A stretch of 64,000 nt of DNA from Diorhabda sublineata (lineage: Eukaryota; Arthropoda; Insecta; Coleoptera; Chrysomelidae): positions 25,028,488 through 25,092,487 of the forward strand of contig NC_079480.1 in assembly GCF_026230105.1 (NCBI RefSeq), given 5' to 3'. The translations under genes were made by a program, and so were the position numbers. Shown here in pieces: positions 33,950 through 46,600 of the stretch. How positions within the stretch are numbered: position 1 is the first letter of the stretch; each line of letters opens with the position of its first letter. The notes under the pieces were generated by a model. It did not search any database, was not told the DNA's origin, and saw nothing but the letters and a program-made list of their open reading frames with translations.

Positions 33950-34318
33950 CAGTGGGGCAAGAGAAAGAAAAGCTCGCCAAAAGTATTTAAAACGATTGAG
34001 TTGAAATATGGAATGCGGAGGCTTTTCGGATCGCTGATTAAGAATTTGGCATTGGTTTTATCACCATTAAAATAGCGTCTTGAAAATGGAGAGGAAAAGT
34101 AGTGAAATGAACTCCGATTGCCACGAAACTTGGTATTTGGGAATGATTACGTTGGGATTGGTTATTAAAAAAAAAATGAGACTATAAAATGACCGAAAGT
34201 AATGAAAACTCCTATTGCCGCTAAATTTGGTATCTGAGAGTTTTTACCAGTAAAAAATTCGAAAATCTAAATTCGATTTGTCGACTTTCAGCCAGCTTTT
34301 CAACATTTTGCCCCACTG
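33950..34318. mobile_element. 369-bp miniature element with CAGTGGGGCAA ends
   Basis: The left end is cagtggggcaa (33,950) and the right end, reverse complemented, is cagtggggcaaaatg (34,318 inward). The flanks are CA and TG, possibly decayed from a TA target duplication, which would fit the Tc1/mariner superfamily. The interior has two diverged direct copies of a block, gaaatgaactccgattgcc at about 34,104 and taatgaaaactcctattgcc at about 34,200. No transposase is encoded. Confidence 0.62.
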
Positions 34319-36164
34319 TGGAATATAAACAAAAGTAGAATACACTACACTGGCAGAAGTTTGGGATCTTTGCACTGCGCGCTGTGAAGAAATCTCAAAA
34401 TTTATCAATAATATTTATACGAGTATGCCAATATCATAAAATATAACTTTGAGGTGCTGTACATTATATATTTTCAATGACCTCTACATAATACTTGATA
34501 CTAAGCTCTAAGAATACGTTAAAATCTTTTTTTTTGCGAAGAACGTTTTTCTAACAATGACTTTATCAAAATCAAAACTGGTTTATGAATCTAAACATTA
34601 AATACTTTGTTTAGATTACCAGAAAAAGCATATTTCGTTTCTTTGTATGTCCAAATCAAAACTTCAGATGTTGTTACATCAAAATTCTTAGCATTGCACA
34701 AAAAAGAGGAGAATGGAATCAAAAGAAAAATGTTTTTGCCATTTTTGTGCCATTAAAAGTAATATTATAAAATAAAAATAAAACCTCAACATTTTTATTA
34801 CTGTGGATATTAAAATGTATCATCTGAAACCATAAAAAATTCCTTTTGGTATACCAAAAAGATATCTGCAAAGAGCTCCTTCTCCATTTAGTTGGACGAA
34901 CTTCAAAGACAACTACAGAGACATTCATTTCAAAGCTCTTCGTTTGTTTTCCGTTTCATAAAAAAACAATTCACGTCACCTGATATTTTTCACATGATAT
35001 TATTTTTACGAAACCTCCTGGATTTGTATATATTTGGGGTCGTTGTGATACACGTTAGAAATCCCATATAAAAAAATTGGATTTATCGGATATATGTGAG
35101 TTATATCAACTATATTGGAAAAGTTAATAACTCCCAAAACGAGGAATCATGAGAGTTTACAGATTTTTTCCCTTTCCGTTTGTGCCTTTTCACCTCCGTC
35201 GCTTCGAGAAGATTAGGATTGACTAAGTTTGTACTTTTTCCTACTTATACAAGTGAGTCTCTATTTTCCTGTATCTCTCTAAAAACATCTCTTGAAGTTT
35301 TAAGTGTATGCTAAAAGCGTTCTCGCAAGATACAGGAAAACATCCTAGGATGTTATTCCCGATTGGGTATGATTTTATCCTCTCTGTTTGTTTTCATGAT
35401 GCGCTTTTTGTGTGGGGAATTTATATATCCTTGGCTTTGGTTTTTGATCGACGGGAATCTTTCTTGAAATCATAGAATCAAAATTGACAGTTCACTCTAA
35501 AGAGATAAGTACTTTTTCTATACGGTATTTATTTAAAAGAAGTTGATATTTAGCTTTAAAACACTGTGGGTTTAATTTTCGTGATAAGTTTATGTCTAAT
35601 TTGATAACTGATTTCTCTCAGCGACTCTTGTATAAAATTTGTAATTTAGTTGAGAGTAAAGGGCGTTCTATGAACCAAAACTGATGAGATGGGATCCGAT
35701 TATATTTTCTATGAGTTGTAGCCATTTGAACTTCAATTTTTTGAATATTTTCAACAATATAAGGAAAAAAAAAGATAGGCCTGCAAGAACAAAGCTCCAT
35801 CTTGGATTATAATGACCTCTGCTACCTTCTATATCAGTAATACATATTTTTCCCAAAAAGATTTGTTGATCACGTGTTCTAGTTCAACTATTGCTTTTTT
35901 ATAAACTACCTCATAACTTAATCAATAATTATATCAAATACAACAGCATCTTTATGATATAATCTCTTCTATGATTTCTGTAAAATATATAAGATGAATC
36001 TTCTTGTTCCACTCCACTCCTCGGTCAATATTATCATCATCTCCACTTAGCTGGAAAGTAGATATCTTGTAGATATTTAACAAATTTATCATCATTTTGT
36101 TGATTAATTTTTTAGTTAATCACTTTTTCATTCAATTCTTTGATTATTTAGCAGAGTTTGAATG
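34319..36164. other. no gene recognised
   Basis: Open frames of up to 69 codons, none recognisable. No tandem or inverted repeat was noticed. Confidence 0.4.
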
Positions 36165-36645
36165 AGGCGACAACTCCAGAAATGTTGAAAAAAATCCACT
36201 AAGCTATGATCCTAAACTGGGAGTGTGTGAGCTAGCAGACACAGTAGGCATTCCAAAAAGTGCGGTGCATCGCATATTAACAGCTGTGAACAAGATGAGT
36301 GCCGCCTTGGCTCAAAATTGAACAAAAAAAGAATGTTTTCATTGAGTGTTTTGTATTGTTTCCCAGAAATAAAGCGTGGTCACTTCACAAAACAAAAGCA
36401 CAATCAAAACAATGGACTGAAAAGGAAGAACCAGTTCCAAAGAAGGCAAAGACCGTTCCATCTGAAGGCAAGTTCATGGAGTTCCATTAAGCATCTTGAA
36501 AAAGGGCGAAACTATCAACAACGAGTGTTTGCGAACTTATTGAAACGTTTGTGCACAGAAATCAAGCAAAAACCGCCACATTTGTTTATGAAGAAAGTGT
36601 TGTTACATCAAAACAATGTACCAGCTTAAACATCCGTTATTCCAA
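36165..36645 (+). pseudogene. mariner transposase, internally deleted and frameshifted
   Basis: The + strand begins NEATTPEMLKKIH, then, in another frame, LGVCELADTVGIPKSAVHRI, a mariner N-terminal helix-turn-helix ('VRELAExxGISxGSVHxIL'). The segment up to about 36,380 is compressed, so the part with the first catalytic Asp (DETW) appears deleted. It resumes at KAQSKQWTEKEEPVPKKAKT ('KxQSKQWxxxGEPAPKKAKT'), then HLEKGRNYQQRVFANLLKRL, and ends with KKVLLHQNNVPA. In this last motif the second catalytic Asp ('HQDNAPAH') has become Asn. At least three frame changes are needed, so it is inactive. Confidence 0.85.
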
Positions 36646-37997
36646 TGGCCAAAATTAATTAATTAAAGTTTGAAATGGAGCTAGGTATTTCTGGAACCAT
36701 CCCTGTACTCTTACCCGTTTTTTTATGTAGTTAGTTTCTCAAGAATAAAATTTTTTCGGCTAGTTGTTTCCTTTGGTTGTCTGTGTAATAATAGGGGTAC
36801 TATTCCACCCTTAATGTAAAACATAAGAAAATACAGTATTTAATCCCTAGCATTTGCCTTGTAATTTCCAAACCGTTCAAACGGACACGTTGTATAATGA
36901 AACAAATTCATTTATTTTGGTCAAATAGCCCTATCTCCAGAATAGTAAACCTCAAATGTAGATAACAACCGGGATCCCAGGTCCCATTTTAATCAAGATC
37001 CTATATTTTATCTGTGATTTACACATTTTCTGAAGTTGTTATTTTCCGTTTTACTAAATATAGATTCTCCGCTTCCGATGTCAGAGAAAGAGGATACATT
37101 AGGACCGAAATGACAGGAAATAATAAACAACTCCTCCTCGCGCTAATTTGCATACAACAGTACTGCAACCCTAAGTTCATAATAAGAACGTTGTGTGTTA
37201 CTTTCGTGTGAATTATTAACATCCATTATAAACTTGTGTTTTATTATATGCCAAATGACTCTACGTACACTCATAAAAATGTACAAATATTAATTTATAT
37301 CCCAACATATTCTCAGATACAGGGTAAGAATAAATTTTATTATACCACATATTATGTGAAAATATGAAAAGAGGTGAATACAAAAAAAAATCCCACACGT
37401 GCGGCGTGGAAAATTTTTATTACTAATTTAAAATTCAGCGAGAACGGTTCATGAAACATAAAATCTGCTATCTACAGAATCAAAGGGGAAGTATCAACCT
37501 ACATAAAAGAATTTTTTAAATCAGCAACGAAAAAAATAATAATAAACAAGAAGTACAAATCGTCCTGACTATGGGTTATCCATCTTAAGAATTACCTGAA
37601 TTATTCACTTTAATATCCAGTTCATCGACCAGAAAGAGCCAGGGCTTCTACATCAAGAGAACTGAATAAAGAACCACCAGATCATCTTGAGTGCAATAAG
37701 AGCCTAACCGAGTTAGATTAAAGATATAAAAGATTACAAAGAACCTATTAATAGTCAATACACCTGTCATCAAAACAAAAACATATTGATCGTTTCCTGT
37801 GTTATATCTATATGATCACATACACTGTCTTTGCTCTGGATTTACACGTACAATACGCATAATTTATTGTTTCTTCCTTTTTATTTCCATCATCGTACTG
37901 GATGATAATTCTATAAACCCTACTTTAATTTTTTTTCTCATTCTACTGAAACTTTATAATGATCTTATCAGGTTAAAACAGAATTTAAGTTCAAACA
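36646..37997. other. no gene recognised
   Basis: AT-rich, with frames of up to 78 codons and no domain. Confidence 0.4.
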
Positions 37998-38220
37998 AAA
38001 CTGACGAGGTCCATGCTAGGAGTGCATCAGGATAACCCTATTTGAAATGAATAAATTTTCCATCAGGTTTCCCTGATCATGTCCAAGGAACCTCTCAGGA
38101 ATATCTTATTGATGAGCAAAATATTTCTTATCAGGTTATCCTAACAAGGTCCACACTAGGATCACATTAGGTTGACTATATTGGAAATAGATTATTTTTT
38201 ATTAGGTTTACCTTATTGGA
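37998..38220. repeat. degenerate tandem repeat, three units of about 70 bp
   Basis: Units begin ctgacgaggtccatgctagg (38,001), ctgatcatgtccaaggaacc (about 38,071) and ctaacaaggtccacactagg (38,141). Each ends in a (t)atcaggtt(t/a)-type block. Units 1 and 3 are the most alike. Confidence 0.72.
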
Positions 38221-39644
38221 AAATAATATTTTTCGGAGAAAATTTGGATCAGTTCTAGAAATTACTTATTCATTTGTCTATGGAATTGGATATCATATGA
38301 GAGAGGTAGTACGTTGATGTTATAAATCTAAACCAGATCTAAATCTTTGCGTGAATAGAAATTTCTTAACTTAGTCAACATGATAATATATCGCTTCTAT
38401 TAGTTCATCATTGTTTATATTGGAAGCATTCGGATCTAAAGAACGTTCTCTCTCATTTGTTTACATCCAGATGTATGACATTACCACTGTCAAATGTTGT
38501 AATAATTTTCCTATTTATTTTAGAGTGGAAGTGTTTTGTTAGTGGTTTCTCAAACCATTACATAGGTTTCCATGTGATACTTAAGTATTGGAAATGAGGG
38601 AAATACCCTAAAGACACATTGAAATAAATAAAAAAATAACATTTGAGTGTAGTAATGCATCAACAAAGTTACTGTTTCATGATTTTGAGAATTATTTATT
38701 ATTTGAACTTTTGAAAGAAAAAAGAGTGTTAATCATTTGTTTGAATGTTTTTTATAATATGAATTTTTCAAATGAAATTTATGGTGGATATGAACTTCTA
38801 TGATCAATAGAGTATTTTCAGAAATGTGCCAACCTCTTACTCCCATGTATTATGTAATCGTGATTAGAACAAACCAAGACAATACTGATCAGGACCTCAT
38901 TAGTGATCAGCGTTACATCCTCAACAAGTCCTTGTCACGTTAGCCTATACCCTACCAGGCTGCAGAATTACCTGAAGTTCTTTTCGTGTCCTCACAAAAA
39001 ACGTCATAGCTTTCTACTTAAAAAACATACTTGTTCAAAATTATGAGTATTGTATCTTGAGCTTAGCCTGGCTCATTCGTACTTGATACGTCTCCAAAGT
39101 CTTGAATCTTAAGTATTCCATGTTGGGATAAAGGAATTCATGGTCATGTATTCAATGTCATTTTTCATGTTCACATGTTAGTAATAACTATTAATCATAC
39201 TAGGTTCTCACCTGAAATCCATTTACGTTTTTCTGTTATATATCCAGCGTGGTTGAGCAAGTTCTTTGTTTTTGTATGGGCATGGTTTGGTTTGAATTGA
39301 ATTCTGTCAACAGTTATTTTGGTTATTTCTTTTCTTTAGAGTGTATTTTTGTATCTACTATAATTTTGGAAACGCCCTGTAGACTCATCTTTCTCTTTAC
39401 GACATAAATTGATGTCTTCAATGTATAGCTCAGACATATTACATTTGAAAACTTACAAATTAGTAATCACAAGCGGAATGGTTTTTTTAGGCATAAAATG
39501 GAATACCCCAATTTCAAAACGATCTGTAGTCGATTCCAAAGTGTGAGAAGACTGTCAAGGCTATCACCAATCATCAATTTTTTTTAGAAAGAAGAAAACG
39601 ATGAACATAGGATATTACATAATTTTACGAACTCATCTTCATCC
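38221..39644. other. no gene recognised
   Basis: AT-rich sequence, short frames only. Confidence 0.4.
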
Positions 39645-39842
39645 TGGAGCCAGTCCAGTTCTCCTTGGATATAATAGAACTATAAAATCGGTGAAGGCGG
39701 CGCATTCCACGAAATACCCGGAATTCCTTCATTATTTGTTTTTATACAACTTTTTAACAAGAGTTTTCTTTACCTTGTTCCTTATGAATAATTTTTAAGA
39801 AGGTCTATTGATTTATTAGTTTTTTATTTTTCTAGACCTTTT

Positions 39843-39910
<68 letters not shown>

Positions 39911-40045
39911 GTTTAGTTTATAATAAATAGTCGTAGTGAACAGAAGTAATCGAAAAATTTAAGTTGGTGGTAAGTGAATTATTATAAGTTAGTTAACTGT
40001 AGTGTACAATATTAAATAAATTAAGAACGTAAGAGACAGTGTTTA
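39645..40045 (+). repeat. dispersed repeat family, copy B
   Basis: The head block (39,652-39,740) has ccagttctccttggatataa and tataaaatcggtgaaggcgg, matching copy A at 21,805 at about 75% by eye. A (TA)n tract at 39,846-39,907 follows. The tail (39,908-40,045) has ataataaatagtcgtag, aagtgaattattataagtta and aataaattaagaacgtaaga, matching the tails of copies A and C. No coding frame is conserved between copies. Confidence 0.62.
39846..39907. repeat. (TA)31 microsatellite
   Basis: An uninterrupted TA tract inside dispersed-repeat copy B, at the same relative position as the 60-bp tract in copy A. Confidence 0.95.
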
Positions 40046-40144
40046 TCAATTCGCCCGACGAAAAGAGATAGTATGAATAGAGAGGATGAAGGATGAAGTT
40101 GAAACGGCCTTGTTTGAATAGGAACGTGCTGTTTAATAAAGACA

Positions 40145-40440
40145 TTCTAGGAATCAATGAGAAGATTGGCAAAATTGCATGAATTGGGTCTTAAATTTTT
40201 TCAACATCCACTATATTCTTCAGATCTCATCCTAGTCAGTTATTTCTGTTATCAGATCACAAAAGGATGTTCGTTGGACAAAAATTGTTTAACCGTTTTA
40301 ATGTATCCCCCTCGAAGGCAACTTCTAACAAAAAATTATTTTTTCTTTATTATCTCACGTGTTGGTATCAGAAATATTTATTTTTCCACGCTGTATAAAA
40401 TAGTGCCTCACAATATCAGTTTCTGATTATGATTTTGTCG
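40145..40440 (+). pseudogene. mariner transposase C-terminal fragment
   Basis: The open frame starting at 40,157 encodes RRLAKLHELGLKFFQHPLYS, then SDLILVSYFCYQI. This corresponds to the mariner segment 'KLxELGxExLPHPPYSPDLAPSDYxLF', which contains the third catalytic Asp; here Ala-Pro-Ser-Asp is replaced by Leu-Val-Ser, so the Asp is lost. The next residues loosely match 'xxLAGKxFxSxxEV'. Everything upstream is missing. It lies next to dispersed-repeat copy B. Confidence 0.68.
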
Positions 40441-42184
40441 TTACATTTCCATTTGTCACTATGTTTAACGCAATATATGATAACTACCGCATTATGTCTA
40501 ATTATTGAAATGGTTTTGTTATGGTGCGTTGGATTTACCATTAAATAATTTATTATAACCAAACCCCAAACTACATTAATTTTATGATTGGTTCGGGTGA
40601 TATTTCTGACTATTCGAATTATGATGACACTTTTTTTGCTTTATTAATATCGATAAACTCATATTTCATTATAATTTATTTCCGTGTCATATTCAGTAGT
40701 CATGAAACCTGAGTTTAGTCAATCTAATCATATTAGCAAAAGTGATATTGGGGCCCACTATCCTTGTAGAACGAAATCTATAAAAATTACACTGTGAAAA
40801 TCATTAATGTAATATACAAAAAAATAATGATAAGGTATTGTTTCACCTGAAAAAACTGCCGCACAAGTTGTTGCACTTTTTGTGGAAACTATATATGAAC
40901 TTCTTAAACAGGTTCCTCTTTAGTCCAGTTATCAATGGTTTGCTTGAAATTTTAACAGTAGGTGGTGTGGTATTTTTTTGTTGAAACTAACCATATAAAT
41001 CGATATAAAAAACATTCTAAGAGTTTTGTCGAGAAATCTATACTTTTTGACTTATTCTTAATTGAAATTTTGAGTTTTTGTTCCAAAAATCGCGTATTTC
41101 TAATCAATTATTCAAGAATAACTCAGAAACTTTAGATTTTATATAAAAAACTGCAAGGAAGTTGAATGTACCTTCTGAAAAAATAGAAATAATGTTTTTT
41201 TTTTGGTTATAGACCTAATACAAACCGAGTTGTCATTTATTAAGGGTGGAACTTATTCAATTTATTGAAGATTCTGAAGAAGTGAAAATTGTATGGATGG
41301 CAAACGGTCAATTTTACGAAAAAAATGTATCGAATCGTTTTCTTTCCTTTTAGAAACCATTTAAATGAGACAGACCTTATAAGACTTCGTAATACATAAA
41401 ATAAGGGAGTAATGACGAAACTAACATAGAATCTCATCATTTCATGGAATAAAACGTCATTTCTACCCTTGACATTGCCACCCCAATTGAAATAAAATGT
41501 TATTAATTTGCAAGTCACTTCAAATGAATAGAAATAATATGATCTAGTAGACTGAATGGTTTAAAGAGCTTGATTTTGAAAAGTATTATAGTTACAATAG
41601 AGAACGCTTTTTTATTTTAATTAAAAATAATTTGAAATTATGTAAAAGACCATATAGAACAAATAGTATAGAGTTTTTTAATGAAAATTTTGTTTTAATT
41701 CAATTTTTCTCAACTTTAGAATTAACCCAGATATAATCTTCCAAAGTAGCGTGTAACTGATACCGTTTTGGGGGCATTTGAACGTTATTCTTCTAAAAAA
41801 TTAAGGGTTCATTGTTTTCTAAAGTTTTTTAATCTAATACAAGATGAATTTTCCTACAGCATGATTTTTCAATCGATTATATACCTTAAATATTAGGAGA
41901 GTTGTATCTAAACCAAACTGATACATTTTTTGGCCGAGACATCTAATTAACTGCATATGGAATTCATGATGATAGTACTACAAAGAATGAGAAAAAAGTG
42001 TAAACTGGAGGGTCCCGAAATAAGGACATGAAATGCCTGCTTCGGACCATGCCGTTATCTTTATTTCTTTTTGGATATATGTTTCACATCATTGGGACAA
42101 TTTTTTACGTCATCCGCGTCAAACTCGTGATTGCCTCCAATTTTTAAACTGCCCTTTAGTATATTTTAGACTATTCTTCCCTAC
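40441..42184. other. no gene recognised
   Basis: A 92-codon minus-strand frame at 41,240-41,518 and a 74-codon + frame at 42,033-42,257 show no domain. The sequence is AT-rich throughout. Confidence 0.4.
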
Positions 42185-42185
42185 T

Positions 42186-42335
42186 GAATATACTGCTTAC
42201 ACTACCACTACACCAACACTCACAATTACACTGAAGGTGAACAACTTCAGTCTCTGAAGACGATAACTTGGTTATCGAAACGCGCTTCAGACAGTGTAAT
42301 TGTGAGTGTTGATGTGATGATGGTGTGTATTCGTA
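42186..42335 (+). repeat. foldback with hammerhead-like core
   Basis: A perfect 19-bp inverted repeat (aacactcacaattacactg at 42,215-42,233 and its complement at 42,292-42,310) extends outward imperfectly for about 25 bp more on each side. Inside lies CTGAAGA (42,254-42,260, fits CUGANGA), a perfect hairpin GATAA-CTTGG-TTATC (42,262-42,276), GAAA (42,277-42,280) and then CGCGCTTC. This is the order of a hammerhead ribozyme. It has an extra C (42,261) between the CUGANGA box and stem II, and a stem III that is no longer a perfect palindrome. It may be a divergent or decayed ribozyme, or a miniature element that resembles one. Confidence 0.55.
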
Positions 42336-43899
42336 TCCTCTTTCTCTTCAGTTCTCGACTGATGGTCAAGTAAGAAACCCTAAATCGGCGATCAAACCTT
42401 CGAGTTGAAGTTCCTAATTCATTTTAAGCTTACTCATTGCATTCCTTGCTCATGTCAATCCGCTGTCTAAATATATTCAAAATGTCAGTTTTTGACAACC
42501 GTCCAACTAAACTGTAAATATGTTTTGACAATTGGAACATTATAAAATCTGTGTGCAACTAAATCAACCGTATCCCAATTTAATGAAAACGATGGTATGA
42601 GTTGGACTTCAAATGCCTACTGTAATCACCGCATTTTCTAGATCTATCTCCTTTTACCTGTTTCCAGACTTCAAGGAAAACTTGGTGAATAGAAATTTTG
42701 CTCCAATTAATGGGTTAGCGGAAAGTGAAACTTTTCAGCTCACCTGTTATATAATTGCTGTTAACTTTCAACTAAAATTTCATAGGTTCGTTATTTCCAT
42801 GAAAAATTTAATAGAAATCATTGATACAAATATATAGAAATAACTATTCCATGAATAATACCTTCCATGTATAAAAAGTATCACTTGGCGCTCAAGATTT
42901 TCCAATCTATAACATTTCGTCACTTCAACAGTTCATGAAGACCTTTTTATCCACCCCATATTATAAATTATGTTACCAACACCACATATATATCAAAATG
43001 CCCCTTTTTAGTATGGTAACCTAGCGTGAAATCATTTTGACTTCCGATTATATTCATTAGAAACTTTTGTACGAGACCGTTCTACCAAATCAAATCGATT
43101 TCTGTTTGTGCTCGATATATTATTAACATTATGCAAAATTTTGCACTTTGTGTTCAAGATAATGACCAAGAATATGAAATTTTTGATAATTGTGGGTAAC
43201 TGTAGCAGAAGTTATAACGGAAAAGAAGTTATCTGGAGAAAGGATAACGTTGACCGAACTGACTTAGAATAGAGAAAACAGCTATTAGAGATTTATATAC
43301 TTTTGAATCGGTTCTTGTTAGTTTCGGGACTATTTCTGGTATCTATACTGGTCACTTTAGCAATAATATGAACTTATTTTATGATGAAAGACATTTGTAT
43401 AGTTTCACAATTTAGTTAACAAGAGAAATTTTTATTTCTAGTAGTATTTTAGTCCAACGGTTGTGGCAATTGTCTTCATATCATCGACATTTAGATATTA
43501 AATCAAACTGAGTATACAGAGACTTACAATGACAAAATCTTCAATTCTAGATATATTTATAAGTATAGTAAATTGAAGATCTTTGGAGGTACCAGAGTTT
43601 TCAATCTAAATATGGAAGGAAAGTCAAAAGGTTTTGCCTTTTTACCCCATAATCAATTCATTATATTCCAAAATAATTCCCTAGAATAAATTTAACTTTC
43701 ATATTGGCATTCGAAGGTTGAATCGAAAATAATAGTGTTAGTGAGTGCGAAAAGTTTATGATTGTACTTTAGTTCCAGTTAGCCCCGCTGATTTTTGACC
43801 AAGACATATTTTTGAAACGTTCATGTACGATTTTTTTTCGTTCTCGCAAATTCAGTTTTAAAATAGATGAAAGCAAGGAATTAGGCTAGCAGTCACGCA
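42336..43899. other. no gene recognised
   Basis: A 74-codon frame at 42,613-42,837 has no recognisable domain. The rest is AT-rich. Confidence 0.4.
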
Positions 43900-44540
43900 T
43901 TAATCGCAAGTCTTCATAGTCTTGACAGTACAACGTGGAAAAATATGCATCCACAAGAAGCTTTGATAATGGAAAACTTTCAGGGTGGCCTCAAAAATCC
44001 ACAACCTCCAAAAATAAACGTATTGTTTGAATCATTGAACGTGATCGATGACTCACGTGCTAAGATATAGCAGCTCAAATTATTGAATCTAGGGATCTGC
44101 TTTTGATTACTTCTATAGTGAAAAGGAAACGAAAACCTTTTTGGAAAGGTGGCAGTGAAGAGAGATCAAAATCAAATTAAGAGGTTGCTGCGGACTGTAC
44201 AACATGGAAATTGAACGCATCAAGAGTGGATGATATTTTTATGGAGTGAAGAGTCAAATTTTAAGGTCTGTAGGTCTAAAAGGGGAATGTTTTTCGTAGA
44301 TGAAATGAAGAACGGATGGTAGATCCATGTGTAAAAAACGGCGGAAGCACTGTGATGGTTTGGGGATGTTTTGGAAGAAGATCAACTGGATACCTAGTAA
44401 AAATTGATTGAAGCTCGATGAAAGAAGGCTATAAAAAGTCATTAAAAGAAAATATAATACGCTTGATTGGTAGAAAATTTGTATTCTAGCATGGCACAAC
44501 GAACTCAAGCATTTCTCGAAGCAGCGCAGAGTTTTTGAAT
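43900..44540 (+). pseudogene. Tc1-like transposase, degenerate
   Basis: The + strand frames give SFDNGKLSGWPQKSTT (second helix-turn-helix with the GRPRK-type hook altered), then RDLLLITSIVKRKRKPFW, and FLWSEESNFKVC, the 'LWSDESKF' strand whose catalytic Asp has become Glu. They continue with CVKNGGSTVMVWGCFGR ('VKHGGGSVMVWGCF'), GYLVKID and MKEGYKKSLKENI, followed by a degraded 'FQxDNDPKHTS' region (FVFxHGTTNSS). The segment order is that of Tc1 transposases over about 640 bp. Stops, frame changes and a changed catalytic residue make it non-functional. The minus-strand open frame covering 44,254-44,673 is antisense to it. Confidence 0.8.
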
Positions 44541-45799
44541 GAATTGGAAAGATAGAATATACTAACAGTAATGATTTAGAGTTCGTTACATATTTTATTA
44601 ATCCACCAGCTAATACATTAATTAACATTTTTCGGCGTAGAGGCCAAATTAATGTTAAAATTGTGAGCCTCAAGCTGCAATTTTGTTGGATTTAAACTCC
44701 CAATAGTTGTCGATAAGGAACGCATTGTTACTATTATCTTTTCATTTTCAACCATAGTGTTGACAGAATTCTATACATACTTTCCATATAAGTTTTGTAT
44801 GAATAGATTTTTATATACTCCATTAAATTGATTGTAGTGAAATGTCAAATTTAATAGAAAGCAAGCTAGGGTAGGAACAGCTGTCACGATTCAAAATATA
44901 ATTTCAAAAATTAATGCGAAAAGCGAGAAAAATGAGAAACTCTCCTAAACAGTAAGCGAAATAGGAGGACGATGTGAGAGAAGATAATCAAGCTGATTCA
45001 GCAGTTTTGATAACAAAAGATAACGGTAAATCAAAGAATGAAACTCACTGAGAGAAAAGAGACTGTTTTGGGATTATAAAAAAGGAGAATTATGGAAAAG
45101 AAATTACATTTCGAGAAGGGTTGGATGGATTTCTTGATCGTTTTTCTTTCTGCATAAACTCTAAAGGATATTTTTATATGTCGTAACAAATCACGCGATA
45201 TGCATTTCGTCTAATGGATGCTGTCGGCGTTTAACCAGCTCAGACGTATTAATAATTTTTATTGTACACTGCCCCAAGGAAAATGCACATTTCAATAGAA
45301 TATATACCCATATATTCAATGTCTAATTTATTTAAATTTTCCGGAACAACCATTACAAAATGGAATTAGGCAGAATTCCATTTACCGTAATAAAATCATT
45401 CAGTTTTATGAGCACATCATTAAAAATTATGTTCCCTATACTAGATTGCTGCATGTCTGACCCATGATATTCATTTTAGCTTCGATGATAGAACTGTTAA
45501 TATCACTGTTTAATTTATTTTGATGGAAAAAGTCATAACTTGTATTATTTTTATCATTTTCGCATAATAGTTTTGTTTTTCTGACTCATTTTTTAGTTAT
45601 CAAATAAAATCTGTGATTTTAGGTAATCCTACATAATTATAAGGAAATACACCCTTTGGAAAAAAACGTGAACGAACTATATATTTAACGACAGAAGACC
45701 CCAGTTGATATCAATTTCTAACTAAACAGCTCACAAATAACTGAATACAAGATTAAAAAACATTATATAATAAAAAAATAATAAATTGATTGGCCTCTT
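44541..45799. other. no gene recognised
   Basis: AT-rich, no open frame of note. Confidence 0.4.
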
Positions 45800-46600
45800 C
45801 AGAAATACTAAAACTTATAGATGAAATGGGCATCACAGCACTACACAAAGTGTTAAACACTATCACTAACAGTAGCTGTGTTCAATTTTGATCCCCCTAC
45901 CTAAGAAGACCAAAGTAAAAAAATCCGATTAATCTGATGAGTCATACCTTGAAAATCATACACCAAAGAATTTACGAATTTAAGAATTAGTACAGAATTG
46001 CCATGACTCAAATAACTCGTCATGGATCAGAACATTTGATGCATTGAAATCTTATTTTAGAATCAAAGAGCACACATAAAACTAAATAAAATCTCCACCA
46101 TAAAAATCCAAAAGGGATTAAGACAAAGAATTGTGAAGTCTCCACTCTTGTTTAATTTATTTTCGGAGGCGATTTTTTAAGAGGCTCTTGAAGATCTGTT
46201 GATGGACGTTGAGGTTAATGAAGTGTGGATTAATAATATAAGATATGCTGCTGTTGACACGGTTTTAATCACTGATAACATGTCTGACCTGAAGCAATTT
46301 TATCAACAAACTAAGAAAACAAAACAAATCAATGCGTTTAAATATAAACAAAAAAAAAATAAATGAGAATATCTAGAAACCGCAAGGAAATTCCAGCTTC
46401 TAAGGACTGGATATCAGACAGAAAATAAAATGCAGCATTGAACACGCACGACAGGGAATTCTTAAACTTTTGTTTACCTATTTTGACTTTGACCTCAATC
46501 TACGATTAAGATTCATCGTGCTTTACTATGACATGGAAGCTTGGAGATTGATGAAATCTGGAATTAATGAATTATGGCCGTTCCTAATGTGAATACGCGG
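45800..46600 (+). pseudogene. non-LTR reverse transcriptase, degenerate
   Basis: From about 45,820 the + strand shows MGITALHKVLNTI, then remnants of the 'PKKxxxKxCxxYRLISLMSHxLKxxxKIIHxRI' block. It continues with RGLRQRIVKSPLLFNLFSEA ('RGVRQGCVLSPLLFNLYSEA'), and WINNIRYAAVDTVLITDNMS, in which the catalytic YADD reads YAAVD. It ends with LNLRLRFIVLYYDMEAWRL, the post-palm helix. The N-terminal endonuclease is absent. The motif set is that of the endonuclease/reverse-transcriptase elements common in insect genomes; the clade is not assigned. The altered YADD and several frame changes show it is dead. Its 3' end abuts the terminal sequence of the mariner at 46,595. Confidence 0.8.

Noticed and set aside
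44254..44673. 139-codon minus-strand open frame.
   Set aside because: It is antisense to a recognisable Tc1-like transposase on the plus strand.
45935..45965. CTGATGA followed by GAAA, possible second canonical hammerhead.
   Set aside because: The intervening bases cannot form a stem II and there is no stem III or stem I pairing.
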